64,000 nt of DNA from Terrirubrum flagellatum (GTDB taxonomy: Bacteria; Pseudomonadota; Alphaproteobacteria; Rhizobiales; Beijerinckiaceae): positions 868,001 through 932,000 of the forward strand of contig NZ_CP091851.1 in NCBI RefSeq assembly GCF_022059845.1. Direction: 5' to 3'. Under the pieces are notes generated by a model. It saw only the letters and a program-made list of their open reading frames with translations, was not told where the DNA came from and searched no databases. Shown piece by piece: positions 18,426-27,587 of the stretch; the stretch's first letter is position 1; each line of letters starts with the position of its first letter. A program made the translations under genes and the position numbers.

Positions 18426-19706
18426 ATGGATCGCGATACGGACATTGCGGCCGTGACGGCCCCCGGCTCTGTGATTGGCGCGCGTGTGAAGCAGCAGCGC
18501 CTGTCGCAGGTGCGCATCCTCATGTACAGCCACGATACGTTCGGGCTCGGGCATCTACGCCGCTGCCGGACGATCGCGCACGCGCTTGTCGACAATTTCA
18601 AGGGCGTTCACGTCCTGATTATATCAGGATCGCAGATCGCAGGCGCCTTCGATTTCAAGGCGCGCGTCGATTTCGTGAAAATCCCGAGCGTCATCAAGCT
18701 GTATGATGGCGAGTACACCTCGATTAGCCAGCATATCGACATCCATGAGACGCTGGAGTGGCGCAAGGAGATCATCCGCAGCACCGCGGCCTCCTTCGAA
18801 CCCGATCTTGTGATCGTGGACAAGGAGCCGCTCGGCCTGCGCGGTGAGTTGCTTCCGACCCTCAACATGCTGAAAGCCAAGGGCTGCCGCCTGGTGGTTG
18901 GGCTGCGCGATGTCATGGACGATGCTGAGTCCCTCATCGCGGAATGGAACGCGCGCAACGTGCTGCGCCATATGGACGCGCTGTTCGACGATATCTGGAT
19001 CTATGGTCCGGAAGGTTTCTGGAATCCGCTTGGCGGGATGAGCCTGCCGCCGGATTTCGAACGGCGCTTTTCCTATACCGGCTTCCTCAGGCGCGAGCGG
19101 ATGTCGACCAAGCCGCTCGGCATCGAGGAGCTGCCGAAGGACTACATCCTCGTCACCGCCGGCGGTGGCGGCGATGGCGCGCCGCTGATGCGCTCGATTT
19201 TGGCGGCGCATGCGCTCGACCCGCAGCTCGATCAGACCTTCCTGTTCGTGCTTGGCCCCTTCATGCGCAAGGAGGAGCGCGAGGAGATCCATCGCGCCGC
19301 CGCTATTCTGCCGCGGGTGCATGTGGTCGACTTCCACAACCGGCTCGAGGCGCTGCTCGAAGGCGCGAAGGCCGTGGTTAGCATGGCGGGCTACAATACG
19401 TTCTGCGAAATCCTTTCGCTCAACAAGCGGGCGCTGCTCGTGCCGCGCGTCGCGCCGCGCGAGGAGCAGTTGATCCGCGCGACGCGGGCGGCCGAGTTCG
19501 GGCTTGTCGACATGATCATGCCCGAGGACGCGATGAAGCCTGAAATCATGGCGGCGCGTCTGCGGGCGCTCATTGCGCGGCCGCTTCCGTTCGACGCCGG
19601 CGCCGATGATATGCTGCGCGGCCTTGAGCGCATCCGCGACCTCGTGAAGGGCTACTTCGTCAATTCCAACCGGCGCGAGGTCTTCCTGCCGCCTGCCGCC
19701 GAGTGA
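18426..19706 (+). CDS. MurG/GT28-like glycosyltransferase
   Basis: A GT-B fold protein of 426 aa. The N-terminal motif ILMYSHDTFGLGHLRRCRTIAHAL near residues 30-50 is a glycine-rich acceptor loop (HDTFGLGHLRR). The C-terminal half has LVTAGGGGDGAPLM near 236 and the nucleotide-sugar site VVSMAGYNTFCEIL near 318, like MurG and GT28 proteins. The start at 18426 follows a GGGGA ribosome site; the open frame extends ten codons further upstream. It lies four bases before a GT4 glycosyltransferase, so the two likely act on the same surface glycan. The donor and acceptor are unknown. Confidence 0.8.
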   Translation: MDRDTDIAAVTAPGSVIGARVKQQRLSQVRILMYSHDTFGLGHLRRCRTIAHALVDNFKGVHVLIISGSQIAGAFDFKARVDFVKIPSVIKLYDGEYTSISQHIDIHETLEWRKEIIRSTAASFEPDLVIVDKEPLGLRGELLPTLNMLKAKGCRLVVGLRDVMDDAESLIAEWNARNVLRHMDALFDDIWIYGPEGFWNPLGGMSLPPDFERRFSYTGFLRRERMSTKPLGIEELPKDYILVTAGGGGDGAPLMRSILAAHALDPQLDQTFLFVLGPFMRKEEREEIHRAAAILPRVHVVDFHNRLEALLEGAKAVVSMAGYNTFCEILSLNKRALLVPRVAPREEQLIRATRAAEFGLVDMIMPEDAMKPEIMAARLRALIARPLPFDAGADDMLRGLERIRDLVKGYFVNSNRREVFLPPAAE

Positions 19707-19710
19707 CGCG

Positions 19711-20982
19711 ATGGCGGGAAAAATTCTGTTTCTGTTGAAAGGCTATCCTCGCCTTTCCGAAACCTTCATTGCGCAGGAAATCAGATCGCTGGAGCAGGCG
19801 GGCCTCGACATCGACATCGTCGCGATGCGCCGGCCGACCGACGATCGCGTTCATCCCGTGCATCGCGAGATCAAGGCGCCGGTCTCCTACCTCCCGGAAT
19901 ATCTGCATGACGATCCCTGGCGCGTGCTGCGTGGGCTGGCGAAAGTCGCCTTGCGGCCCGGTTTCGCTGTGGCGTTTGCGCGTTTCCTTCGCGATCTCAG
20001 CCGCGATTTCACGCGCAATCGCGTGCGCCGCTTCGGGCAGGCGCTGGTGCTTGCGGCGGAGAAGCCGACCGGAGTCGAACGGATCCACGCTCATTTCATT
20101 CACACGCCTGCCAGCGTCGCCCGCTACGCCAGTTTGATCATCGGCGTCTCCTGGTCTTGCTCCGCTCACGCGAAGGATATCTGGACGACGTCGGATTGGG
20201 ACCTCTCGGACAAGCTGCGGGAAGCCGATTGGACCGTCACCTGCACGCGCGCCGGACGGGATAGGCTGGCGTCGCTGTCGAGCTCTGGAAGCGTTCATCT
20301 CGTTTATCATGGGCTCGACCTCGAGCGATTTCCGGCTGGCGCTAGCCCTTTGCTCGGACGCGACGGGTCGTCGCCTGACAAGCCGGTGCGACTGCTGACC
20401 GTTGCGCGCGCGGTCGAGAAGAAAGGCCTCGATGTCCTGCTGAACGCGCTGGCGCGATTGCCTGCGGCCGCGCACTGGCGCTGGACCCATATTGGCGGCG
20501 GGGCTTTGACTGGCGCGCTCAAGCAGCAAGCCGCGCAACTCGGGATCGCCGATCGCTGCGAATTTCTTGGCGCGCGCGATCAGCAGGAGGTGCTCGCGCG
20601 CTACCGCAGCTCCGACATTTTTGTGTTGCCTTGCCGGATCGCGGATGACGGCGATCGCGACGGGCTGCCGAACGTGCTGATCGAGGCGGCGAGCCAGGGG
20701 CTGTGCGCGATCTCGACGCCGGTCTCCGGCGTGCCCGAACTGATCGAGGACGGCGTCGACGGCGTGCTCGTTCCGCCCGATGATGTCGATGCGCTGTTAA
20801 ACGAGCTGCAGCGATTGATCGCCGACCCTGCGCTGCGCCAGAAGTTGGGCAAGGCGGCGCTGCGAAAAACCCATCGCCAGTTCGATCATCGCGTTGGCGC
20901 GGCGCAGCTCATGGCGCTCTTCGCTGGATCGGCGCCTGACGAAGCTCGTTCAGTAGAGCCGGCGGACGAGCGCGCGGCGTGA
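19711..20982 (+). CDS. GT4 family glycosyltransferase
   Basis: Glycosyltransferase of 423 aa with GT-B fold. The N-terminus GKILFLLKGYPRLSETFIAQEIRSLEQAG is the exopolysaccharide-type motif (YPRLSETFI) seen in ExoL/colanic-acid enzymes. The Rossmann C-domain starts near PVRLLTVARAVEKKGLDVLL (residues 228-247). The donor-binding motif is GLPNVLIEAASQGLCAIST, with E329 in the EX7E region followed by GVPELIEDG. It works with the preceding GT28-like enzyme. The 191-aa protein that follows after 34 bases may belong to the same unit. Confidence 0.87.
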   Translation: MAGKILFLLKGYPRLSETFIAQEIRSLEQAGLDIDIVAMRRPTDDRVHPVHREIKAPVSYLPEYLHDDPWRVLRGLAKVALRPGFAVAFARFLRDLSRDFTRNRVRRFGQALVLAAEKPTGVERIHAHFIHTPASVARYASLIIGVSWSCSAHAKDIWTTSDWDLSDKLREADWTVTCTRAGRDRLASLSSSGSVHLVYHGLDLERFPAGASPLLGRDGSSPDKPVRLLTVARAVEKKGLDVLLNALARLPAAAHWRWTHIGGGALTGALKQQAAQLGIADRCEFLGARDQQEVLARYRSSDIFVLPCRIADDGDRDGLPNVLIEAASQGLCAISTPVSGVPELIEDGVDGVLVPPDDVDALLNELQRLIADPALRQKLGKAALRKTHRQFDHRVGAAQLMALFAGSAPDEARSVEPADERAA

Positions 20983-21016
20983 CGCGCAGCACACCCGGCT
21001 TTGAAGAAGTTTCGTT

Positions 21017-21592
21017 ATGAGCGTATCTGGCGCCGCAGGTCTTCTGCCGCATCTTGCAGGTGAAGGCGCAATTGTGCGGCAGGCGATCGCCGCGCATTAT
21101 CTCAGATCATGTCGCGAGATCGTGGAGATCGGCGGTGCCGGGCTGCCGATCACGGATTTCATCACCCATGCGCCTGACAGCGTGACGGTGTTTGATCCGA
21201 AGATCACGCCATTCGCCAGTGATGAGCTGAATGGCCGATCCTGTCGCGTTCGGCATGTCGCGGAGAAATTCCAGGCGGCGGATTTGCCCAATCAATTGCG
21301 GTCGCTAGGCGTCGTGCTGCTCGGCCTTTCGCTCAAACCGTTCGGGGAGCGCGCGGCGCTCGACGACAGCCTGATTGGTTTGCTCCGGCGCGCAGAGGTT
21401 GCTGTGATCGACTATTCGCTGACGTTGCCGCGCGCGGTCGAACAGGCGCCGGTCCTTCTCGCAGAGGCCGGTCTTGTCGCGGCGCTGACGATCGATCTCG
21501 ACATTGTCGATGGCGTGCTCGACGTCGCGGGCCACGGCCGACGTCGCCTGCATGTGCTGCGCGCCAGTCGTGCGCTTGTGCCGGGTCAGTGA
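21017..21592 (+). CDS. hypothetical protein, 191 aa, possible Rossmann-like fold
   Basis: Unrecognised soluble protein. The stretch REIVEIGGAGLPITDFI near residues 33-49, followed by VTVFDPK, resembles motif I plus an acidic strand-2 end of SAM-dependent methyltransferases. The later motifs are weak, so a binding fold is possible but catalysis is not shown. It lies 34 bases after the GT4 gene on the same strand and its last seven bases overlap the convergent peptide permease gene. It is likely part of the glycan unit. Confidence 0.62.
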   Translation: MSVSGAAGLLPHLAGEGAIVRQAIAAHYLRSCREIVEIGGAGLPITDFITHAPDSVTVFDPKITPFASDELNGRSCRVRHVAEKFQAADLPNQLRSLGVVLLGLSLKPFGERAALDDSLIGLLRRAEVAVIDYSLTLPRAVEQAPVLLAEAGLVAALTIDLDIVDGVLDVAGHGRRRLHVLRASRALVPGQ

Positions 21593-22776
21593 TAGGGATC
21601 GGCCGCGTCGCGCAAGCCATCGCCGAGGAAGTTGAAGGCGAGGATGACGACGATCACGGGGACGACAGGCAGCATGAGCCAGGGATAGAGCGCGACGACG
21701 TTGATGTTCTGCGCCTCGTTCAGCATCACGCCCCAGCTGGTGATTGGCGGCCGCAGACCGAGCCCGAGAAAACTGAGCGCGGTTTCGCCGAGGATCATCG
21801 AGGGGATCGTGATCGTCGCCGAGGCGATAAGATGGCTCATGAAGCCCGGCACCAGATGCCGGAAAACGATGCGCGGCGTCGAGGCGCCCATGAGCTGCGC
21901 GGCGACGACGTAGTCGTCTTCCCGCAACGACAACAGCTTCGATCGCACCGCGCGCGCCAATCCGGTCCAGTCCATCAATCCCAGGATGACGGTAATGCCG
22001 AAATAGATCAGCACCGGGCTCCAGCTTGGCGGCATGATGGCGGACAGCGCGAGCCAGAGCGGGATATGCGGCAGCGTCTGGATGACCTCAATGATGCGCT
22101 GAACGACAAGATCGAAGGTTCCGCCGTAATATCCGGCGAGACCGCCGATGATGATGCCAAGCACGAAGCTGATCGTGATGCCAATCAGCCCGATCGTCAG
22201 CGAAATACGCGCGCCATAGATGATGCGCGACAGCATGTCCCGGCCGAGGCGGTCAGTGCCGAGCAGGAACAGATTGCCGCCGGGCGACGGACACATCAAA
22301 TGCATGTCGCCGGGAATGAAGCCCCAGAAATCATAGGAGTCGCCGCGACAGAAGAAGCGCACCGGAAAGATGCGCAATGTGTCTTCGGTATAGTCGCGTT
22401 TTAAGTTCTCCATGTTGAGATGATAATTCTGCCCATAGACGAAGGGGCCGACGAATTTTCCGTCATGGAAGAGATGGACGCTTTGCGGCGGCGAACGGAT
22501 GAAATCCGTGTTGAGCGTCTGGTGATGATAAGGCGCCAGAAACTCGCAGAACAGGATTGCGAAATAGAGCACGGCGAGAACGGCGCCGGAAACAACCGCA
22601 AGCCGGTGCTTACGAAATTTCCACCACATCAGCCGCCATTGCGAAGCGAGATAGATTTTCTTCTGCGCCTCGGTCAGCGTTTCGGCGGAGCTTGGGTCGA
22701 ACGGCGCCGTCGAAACGAGATGGGGCAGCGGCGCGCCCGGCGCCGGCAATTTTTCGGGAAGCAGCGCGAGGCTCAC
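21586..22776 (-). CDS. oligopeptide-type ABC transporter permease (OppC/YejE-like)
   Basis: Inner-membrane permease of 396 aa in the DppC/OppC superfamily. An N-terminal cytoplasmic stretch with QKKIYLASQWRLMWWKFRKH precedes TM1. A long periplasmic segment follows, then the core with DRLGRDMLSRIIYGARISL near residue 186 and the EAA loop YVVAAQLMGASTPRIVFRHLV near 290. The periplasmic insert (about 75-175) is larger than in OppC and resembles YejE-type permeases. It overlaps the upstream permease gene by four bases and is last in the operon. Confidence 0.88.
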   Translation of the reverse strand: MSLALLPEKLPAPGAPLPHLVSTAPFDPSSAETLTEAQKKIYLASQWRLMWWKFRKHRLAVVSGAVLAVLYFAILFCEFLAPYHHQTLNTDFIRSPPQSVHLFHDGKFVGPFVYGQNYHLNMENLKRDYTEDTLRIFPVRFFCRGDSYDFWGFIPGDMHLMCPSPGGNLFLLGTDRLGRDMLSRIIYGARISLTIGLIGITISFVLGIIIGGLAGYYGGTFDLVVQRIIEVIQTLPHIPLWLALSAIMPPSWSPVLIYFGITVILGLMDWTGLARAVRSKLLSLREDDYVVAAQLMGASTPRIVFRHLVPGFMSHLIASATITIPSMILGETALSFLGLGLRPPITSWGVMLNEAQNINVVALYPWLMLPVVPVIVVILAFNFLGDGLRDAADPYH

Positions 22777-23771
22777 TTGGTGCTCCCGCCGCTGAGCCGG
22801 ATGCGCGGATCGAGAAAACCGAGCGCGATGTCGGAGATCAGCACCCCGATCACTGTAAGGCAGGCGAGAAACAGGAGGAAGGAGCCCGCGAGATACATGT
22901 CCTGGCTCTGCAGCGCGCGCAGCAGCAGCGGCCCCGTCGTCTGCAGCGACAGGACGACGGCGGTCAGCTCGGCGCCCGAGACGATCGCCGGGAGAATGTC
23001 GCCGATGTCGGAGATGAAGAAGTTGAGCGACATCCGCAGCGGATATTTGACCAGCGTCCGGCCGGGCGAGAGGCCTTTCGCTTTCGCGGTGACGACATAT
23101 TGCTTCTGCAATTCGTCGAGCAGGTTGGCGCGGATGCGGCGGATCATCTTGCCGGTGCCGCCAGCGCCGATGATGATCACGGGTATCCAGAGATGGGCGA
23201 GGATCGAGTTCAATTTCGCCCAGCTCATCGGCTGGTTGAAATAGATCGGGTCCATCAACCCGCCGATCGAGATTCCAAACCAGACATTGGCGAAATACAT
23301 GAACACCAACGCAAGAAGGAAGTGCGGGATCGCGATGCCGATCAGTCCGAGAAAGGTCAGGCCATAGTCGCCCCAGCTATATTGATGCGTGGCGGAATAG
23401 ATGCCGATGGGAAAAGCGATCAGCCAGGTCATGATGATGGTGCAGAACGACACCAGCATCGTGAGCGACAGGCGCTCGCCGACGATATCGCGCACCGGCA
23501 GCTCGTATTCGAAGGAGTAGCCGAAGTCGCCCTTCACGAAGCCCGCGACCCAGAGGAAGTAGCGTTCGACGACAGGCTTGTCGAAACCATATTCCTTGCG
23601 AAGGAAATCTATCTTGCTCGTGTCCGCGCGCTCGCCCTGCGCCTGCAATTCCGCGACATAAGTCTCGAAATAATCGCTAGGCGGCAGTTGCATCACGGTG
23701 AAGATCAGCATGCTCGCGATCACGAGCGTCGGGATCATGATCAGGATCCGGCGCATGATATAGCGCAGCAT
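22773..23771 (-). CDS. oligopeptide-type ABC transporter permease (OppB/YejB-like)
   Basis: Inner-membrane permease of 332 aa, DppB/OppB family. It opens MLRYIMRRILIMIPTLVIASML. The core includes ERYFLWVAGFVKGDFGYSFEYELPV near 70-95, and the EAA loop LLDELQKQYVVTAKAKGLSPGRTLVKYPLR is near residues 215-245 (AKAKGLSPGRTLV). It lies three bases after the binding-protein stop. With the OppC-like partner it forms the channel. Confidence 0.9.
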   Translation of the reverse strand: MLRYIMRRILIMIPTLVIASMLIFTVMQLPPSDYFETYVAELQAQGERADTSKIDFLRKEYGFDKPVVERYFLWVAGFVKGDFGYSFEYELPVRDIVGERLSLTMLVSFCTIIMTWLIAFPIGIYSATHQYSWGDYGLTFLGLIGIAIPHFLLALVFMYFANVWFGISIGGLMDPIYFNQPMSWAKLNSILAHLWIPVIIIGAGGTGKMIRRIRANLLDELQKQYVVTAKAKGLSPGRTLVKYPLRMSLNFFISDIGDILPAIVSGAELTAVVLSLQTTGPLLLRALQSQDMYLAGSFLLFLACLTVIGVLISDIALGFLDPRIRLSGGSTK

Positions 23772-23774
23772 CGG

Positions 23775-25691
23775 TCAGTTGCTCCGCACGTCGTCGAACC
23801 AGAAGGTTTCAGGAAGCTGCGAGCCAAAAAAGGCCCCGGGCTCGAAGCTGTAGATCGCCTTGTCCGGCACGTTGCGCAGGCGGCCGGAGACGACGACGGG
23901 CTGCGAGGTGCGGTTGACGATGCCGATCGTGAACGCCTGATCGGCCTGGATGTCGAGCATTTTGCGCCAGATGTCCGCGCGCTCCTCGACGGTCGCCGAG
24001 GACCGCCAACGCCCGAGAAGATCGACGAGTTCGAGCACCTCCTTCGTCTCGGGCTTCTCGCCTTGCTGGCCGGCGGTCTGCACATACTGACCCCAGAGCG
24101 GCCATTGATATTGCTGGTAATGCGATGGCGCGAGGTCGTTGGGCTCATTGTCGGGACCCGGTGTGCCGTTATCCATGCCCACCCAGATCGACATCACGGT
24201 CTGCCCCGCGAGCGCGCGACGACGGAACACATCGCGCTGCGAAGAGCGCGCGAACATGCGAATGCCGATTTTCGCCCACTGATAGGAGATAAGCTCCAGC
24301 ACATCCGTCTCTTCGGTGAATTCGCCTGAAGCGTCGATGGTCAACTCGGCGCGTCGTCCGTCCGGCAGCAGCCGATAACCTTCTGAATCGCGTTTCGTCA
24401 GCCCGATCTCGTCGAGCAGCTTGTTGGCGAGAACCGGATCACATTGCGCCCAGGCGTTCTGAAGCTCCGGCTTGTAGAACGGGCTGCCAGGAATAACCGT
24501 GTTGGCGCTCGGCTGGCCGAGGCCATAGAAAATCGCCTGATTGATGTCGCGCCTGTTGATCCCGACCGACAGCGCGCGGCGAAAGCGCGCATCACGCAAG
24601 AGATCGCGCCAGACCGGATCCCTGGTGTTGAGGTTTGGCAGCAGCGCGACCCAGGCGCCTTCGCCACGCGTCCATAGACGCACGGTGTAGCCCTCGCGCT
24701 TCTGCGACTCCTTGAGGAAGGTGTAATTGTCGAAGCGGATATAGCGCGCCTGCAGATCGGATTCGCCGGCGCCGACTTTCGCCGGCACCAGCGACGTCGA
24801 ACCCATCGAGAGCGTGACGCGATCGACATAGGGGAGCTGGCGGCCTTCATTGTCGACGCGATGGTAGTAAGGGTTGCGCTCGAACACATAGAGCTCCGCC
24901 GGCGGCGCCGTCGTGTTGCGCCAGGGATCGAGCACCGGGAGATCGGGGTTTTCGGGGCGATAGTGGCGCGACTTGCGCTCGTGCAATGCGCCCCAATCCT
25001 TGAAGCGCGCCGCTTTCACCAGCGCCGCGAGCTGTTTGGGATCGGCGTATTTTTCGTGGAACTGTTTGAGATAATGCGCCGGCATGGCGATGTCGGTCGA
25101 CTGCGCGCCGGCGAGGGACGGCAGAAAGGCCGGATTGGGCGCGTCCCATATGTAGCGCACCGTGAGCTCATCGATGATTTCAAATTTCGGCGGCTTTTCC
25201 GCAGCCATCATCGAGAGGGGAGGCCCGGCGGGATTGAGGCGCGTATTGTTGGCGACATCCTCCCAGAAATAGCGGAAGTCCTCCGCGGTGAAGGGATGAC
25301 CGTCCGACCATTTATGTCCGGGCCTGATCTTCAGCGTGAAGATGCGGCCATCCCGCACATCGAAGCTTTCGAGAATATCGGGCTTCAACTCGCCCTTGTC
25401 ATCGAACACCACGAGGCGCGCATAGCCATAGATGGTCATCATGCGGATGTCGCGCTGGTCGCCCATCAGCATCCGCATCGTTCCGCCGTATTTTCCTGGC
25501 GTGCGGCCCATCGCGGGGAGATCGATGACGCGCGGCTTTTTCGGAACGCGTTCTTCGAGCGGCGGCAGCTTGCCTATCTTCACGAGCGCCGTGAGTATCG
25601 CGGATTCGCGCTCGAGTTCGGCCGCCGACGCTTGCGCCGCCAGCAGGCAAGAGAGGCAAAGAAAGAGGAGGCTGCGCAGCAGGGACGTCAT
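23775..25691 (-). CDS. oligopeptide-type ABC transporter substrate-binding protein (SBP_bac_5)
   Basis: Periplasmic binding protein of 638 aa, family 5. A signal peptide ([20 protein letters not shown], ending ASAAELE) is present. The body shows the family pattern FTLKIRPGHKWSDGHPFTAEDFRYFWED near residues 125-150 and RRALSVGINRRDINQAIFYG near 380. It is about 100 residues longer than OppA/DppA, like the YejA-type receptors for longer or modified peptides. The start at 25691 overlaps the ATPase stop (ATGA). The ligand is not shown by the sequence. No lipobox cysteine is positioned for lipidation, although cysteines lie in the hydrophobic core. Confidence 0.88.
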   Translation of the reverse strand: MTSLLRSLLFLCLSCLLAAQASAAELERESAILTALVKIGKLPPLEERVPKKPRVIDLPAMGRTPGKYGGTMRMLMGDQRDIRMMTIYGYARLVVFDDKGELKPDILESFDVRDGRIFTLKIRPGHKWSDGHPFTAEDFRYFWEDVANNTRLNPAGPPLSMMAAEKPPKFEIIDELTVRYIWDAPNPAFLPSLAGAQSTDIAMPAHYLKQFHEKYADPKQLAALVKAARFKDWGALHERKSRHYRPENPDLPVLDPWRNTTAPPAELYVFERNPYYHRVDNEGRQLPYVDRVTLSMGSTSLVPAKVGAGESDLQARYIRFDNYTFLKESQKREGYTVRLWTRGEGAWVALLPNLNTRDPVWRDLLRDARFRRALSVGINRRDINQAIFYGLGQPSANTVIPGSPFYKPELQNAWAQCDPVLANKLLDEIGLTKRDSEGYRLLPDGRRAELTIDASGEFTEETDVLELISYQWAKIGIRMFARSSQRDVFRRRALAGQTVMSIWVGMDNGTPGPDNEPNDLAPSHYQQYQWPLWGQYVQTAGQQGEKPETKEVLELVDLLGRWRSSATVEERADIWRKMLDIQADQAFTIGIVNRTSQPVVVSGRLRNVPDKAIYSFEPGAFFGSQLPETFWFDDVRSN

Positions 25692-27583
25692 GCGGCCAGC
25701 TCCCGCGCATCGATGGAGGATGAAGCGAGCACGAAATGCCCGCCGCCGAGATTGATCTGCGCGAGGTTGTTTGCTCCATCGGCCCGGAAGCAGGCGTCCC
25801 AGGAATTCGGGTCCGACGCTCCGCCGACGGCCGCTATGTCGAAATCGAGAAGCCGATCGAGATCGGGATAGGGCACCGCTTTCAGAAGCGCTTTCGTATA
25901 GGGATGCACAGGCCTTCGAAACAGCGCCTCGCGCGGCGCGATCTCGACGATGCGCCCGCGCGCCATGACCGCGATGCGATCGGCCATATAATGAACGACG
26001 GCGAGATTGTGAGAAACGAAAAGATAAGTGAGGCCGAGCGAGGCCTGCAGATCTTTCAGCAGATTGAGGACCTGCGCCTGCACGGACACGTCGAGCGCGG
26101 AGACGGGCTCGTCGCAAATGATAAGCCGGGGATCGAGCGCCAGCGCGCGAGCGATGCCGATGCGTTGGCGCTGGCCGCCGGAGAAGCTGTGGGGATAGCG
26201 GTTGAGAAAGCGCGGATCGAGACCGACGAGGGTCATCAGCTCGGTCACGCGTTCGCGCTCTTCCGCCAGACTGTAATCGCGCTGGATGACGAGCGGTTCG
26301 CGGATAATATCGAACGCCGTCATACGCGGCGAAAGTGAGCTGACGGGATCCTGAAAGATCATTTGCATGCGCGGTCGGAACGCGGCGAGCTCCTTGTCTT
26401 GCAAGGCGAGCACATCGACCGGGCCGTTCTCGTCCGTGTAGATGATTGAGCCGCCGTCCGGCGCGCGAGCGCGCATGAGCAGGTTGCCGATCGTGGTCTT
26501 GCCCGATCCGCTTTCGCCCACCAGCCCCAGACATTCGCCTGACGCGATCGAGAAGCTGACATCGTCGACTGCGACAATGCTGGCCGAGCGGCGGCGGCCG
26601 AACCAGCCGCTTTTCCTGGTCCCGTAGACCTTGCGCAGCTTTTTGACTTCGAGGAGCGGCGCAGCGTTCGCAGGCGCGGCCCGCGGCGTCGCGCGGGCGA
26701 GTCGTGTGGTCTCGAACTTGACGTCGCGCAGCGACACCAGCCGCTCGCCTTCGGCCATATCGAAATGAGGCGAGGCCTTGAGAAGCGCCTTGAGATAGGG
26801 GTGCTGCGGCCTCCGAAAGATATCGTCGACGGTTCCCATCTCCATCAGTTCGCCCTGATAGATCACAGCCACTTCATCAGCCATATTGGCGACGACGCCG
26901 AGGTCATGGGTGATGAGCAGGATCGCCATGCCGAGCTCCTGCTGGAGCGTCTTCATCAGCTTGAGCACCTGCGCCTGGATGGTGACGTCCAGCGCCGTCG
27001 TCGGCTCGTCGGCGATCAGCAAGGCGGGATGACAGATCAGCGCCATGGCGAGCATCGCGCGTTGCCGCAGGCCGCCAGACAGTTCGAACGAATAGCGATC
27101 GATATCGCTCGCCGGATTGCGGAAGCCGACGAGCTTCAGCATGTTCACGGCCATGTCGCGCGCCGATCGGCGATCGACATTGCGATGGAGCCGCAACGCC
27201 TCTTCGATCTGGTTGCCGATCGTGTGGATCGGCGACAGCGACGACATGGGCTCCTGGAAGATCATGCCGATGCGGCCGCCGCGCAGCGCGCGCATGTCGA
27301 CTCCGTCGCGAGGCAATTGCGCGATGTCGACGGGGTCGCCCTGTTCCTTGGGGTCGCTGAACAGAATGCGTCCGCCCGTGATCTTTCCGGAGCGCGGCAG
27401 CAGCCCCATTGCGGCTTGCGAGATGACGGTCTTGCCGGAGCCGGATTCGCCGACGAGCGCGACTGTCTTGCCCGAGGGAACGCGCATCGAGACGCCCTTG
27501 ACGACCTCATGCTGCTGGCCATGCAGCGTGAAGCTGATGCGCAGATCTTCAATCCGGAGGAGATCGCGGGCGTTCACAGTCAT
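25688..27583 (-). CDS. duplicated oligopeptide-type ABC transporter ATP-binding protein
   Basis: Single chain of 631 aa carrying two complete ATPase domains, like YejF or a DppD-DppF fusion. NBD1: Walker A GESGSGKT near residue 39, signature [15 protein letters not shown] near 163, Walker [13 protein letters not shown] near 183. NBD2: Walker A GESGSGKT near 357, signature [15 protein letters not shown] near 470, Walker [13 protein letters not shown] near 490. Both have intact H-loops (LLITHD, LFVSHN). The oligopeptide C-terminal extension [12 protein letters not shown] is near 577. It starts five bases after the cyclase stop, joining the importer to the signalling genes. Confidence 0.92.
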   Translation of the reverse strand: MTVNARDLLRIEDLRISFTLHGQQHEVVKGVSMRVPSGKTVALVGESGSGKTVISQAAMGLLPRSGKITGGRILFSDPKEQGDPVDIAQLPRDGVDMRALRGGRIGMIFQEPMSSLSPIHTIGNQIEEALRLHRNVDRRSARDMAVNMLKLVGFRNPASDIDRYSFELSGGLRQRAMLAMALICHPALLIADEPTTALDVTIQAQVLKLMKTLQQELGMAILLITHDLGVVANMADEVAVIYQGELMEMGTVDDIFRRPQHPYLKALLKASPHFDMAEGERLVSLRDVKFETTRLARATPRAAPANAAPLLEVKKLRKVYGTRKSGWFGRRRSASIVAVDDVSFSIASGECLGLVGESGSGKTTIGNLLMRARAPDGGSIIYTDENGPVDVLALQDKELAAFRPRMQMIFQDPVSSLSPRMTAFDIIREPLVIQRDYSLAEERERVTELMTLVGLDPRFLNRYPHSFSGGQRQRIGIARALALDPRLIICDEPVSALDVSVQAQVLNLLKDLQASLGLTYLFVSHNLAVVHYMADRIAVMARGRIVEIAPREALFRRPVHPYTKALLKAVPYPDLDRLLDFDIAAVGGASDPNSWDACFRADGANNLAQINLGGGHFVLASSSIDARELAA

Positions 27584-27587
27584 TGCA

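Noticed and set aside
17225-18601. A 458-codon minus-strand frame opposite the M24 peptidase
   Set aside because: All five metal ligands and normal domains are on the plus strand. The antisense frame has shadow composition and spans two unrelated genes.
23775-26534. A 919-codon minus-strand open frame across the peptide binding-protein gene and part of the ATPase gene
   Set aside because: Only the part from 25691 downstream has a signal peptide and family motifs. The upstream part is a frame-shifted shadow of the ATPase gene, and ATGA coupling fixes the true start.
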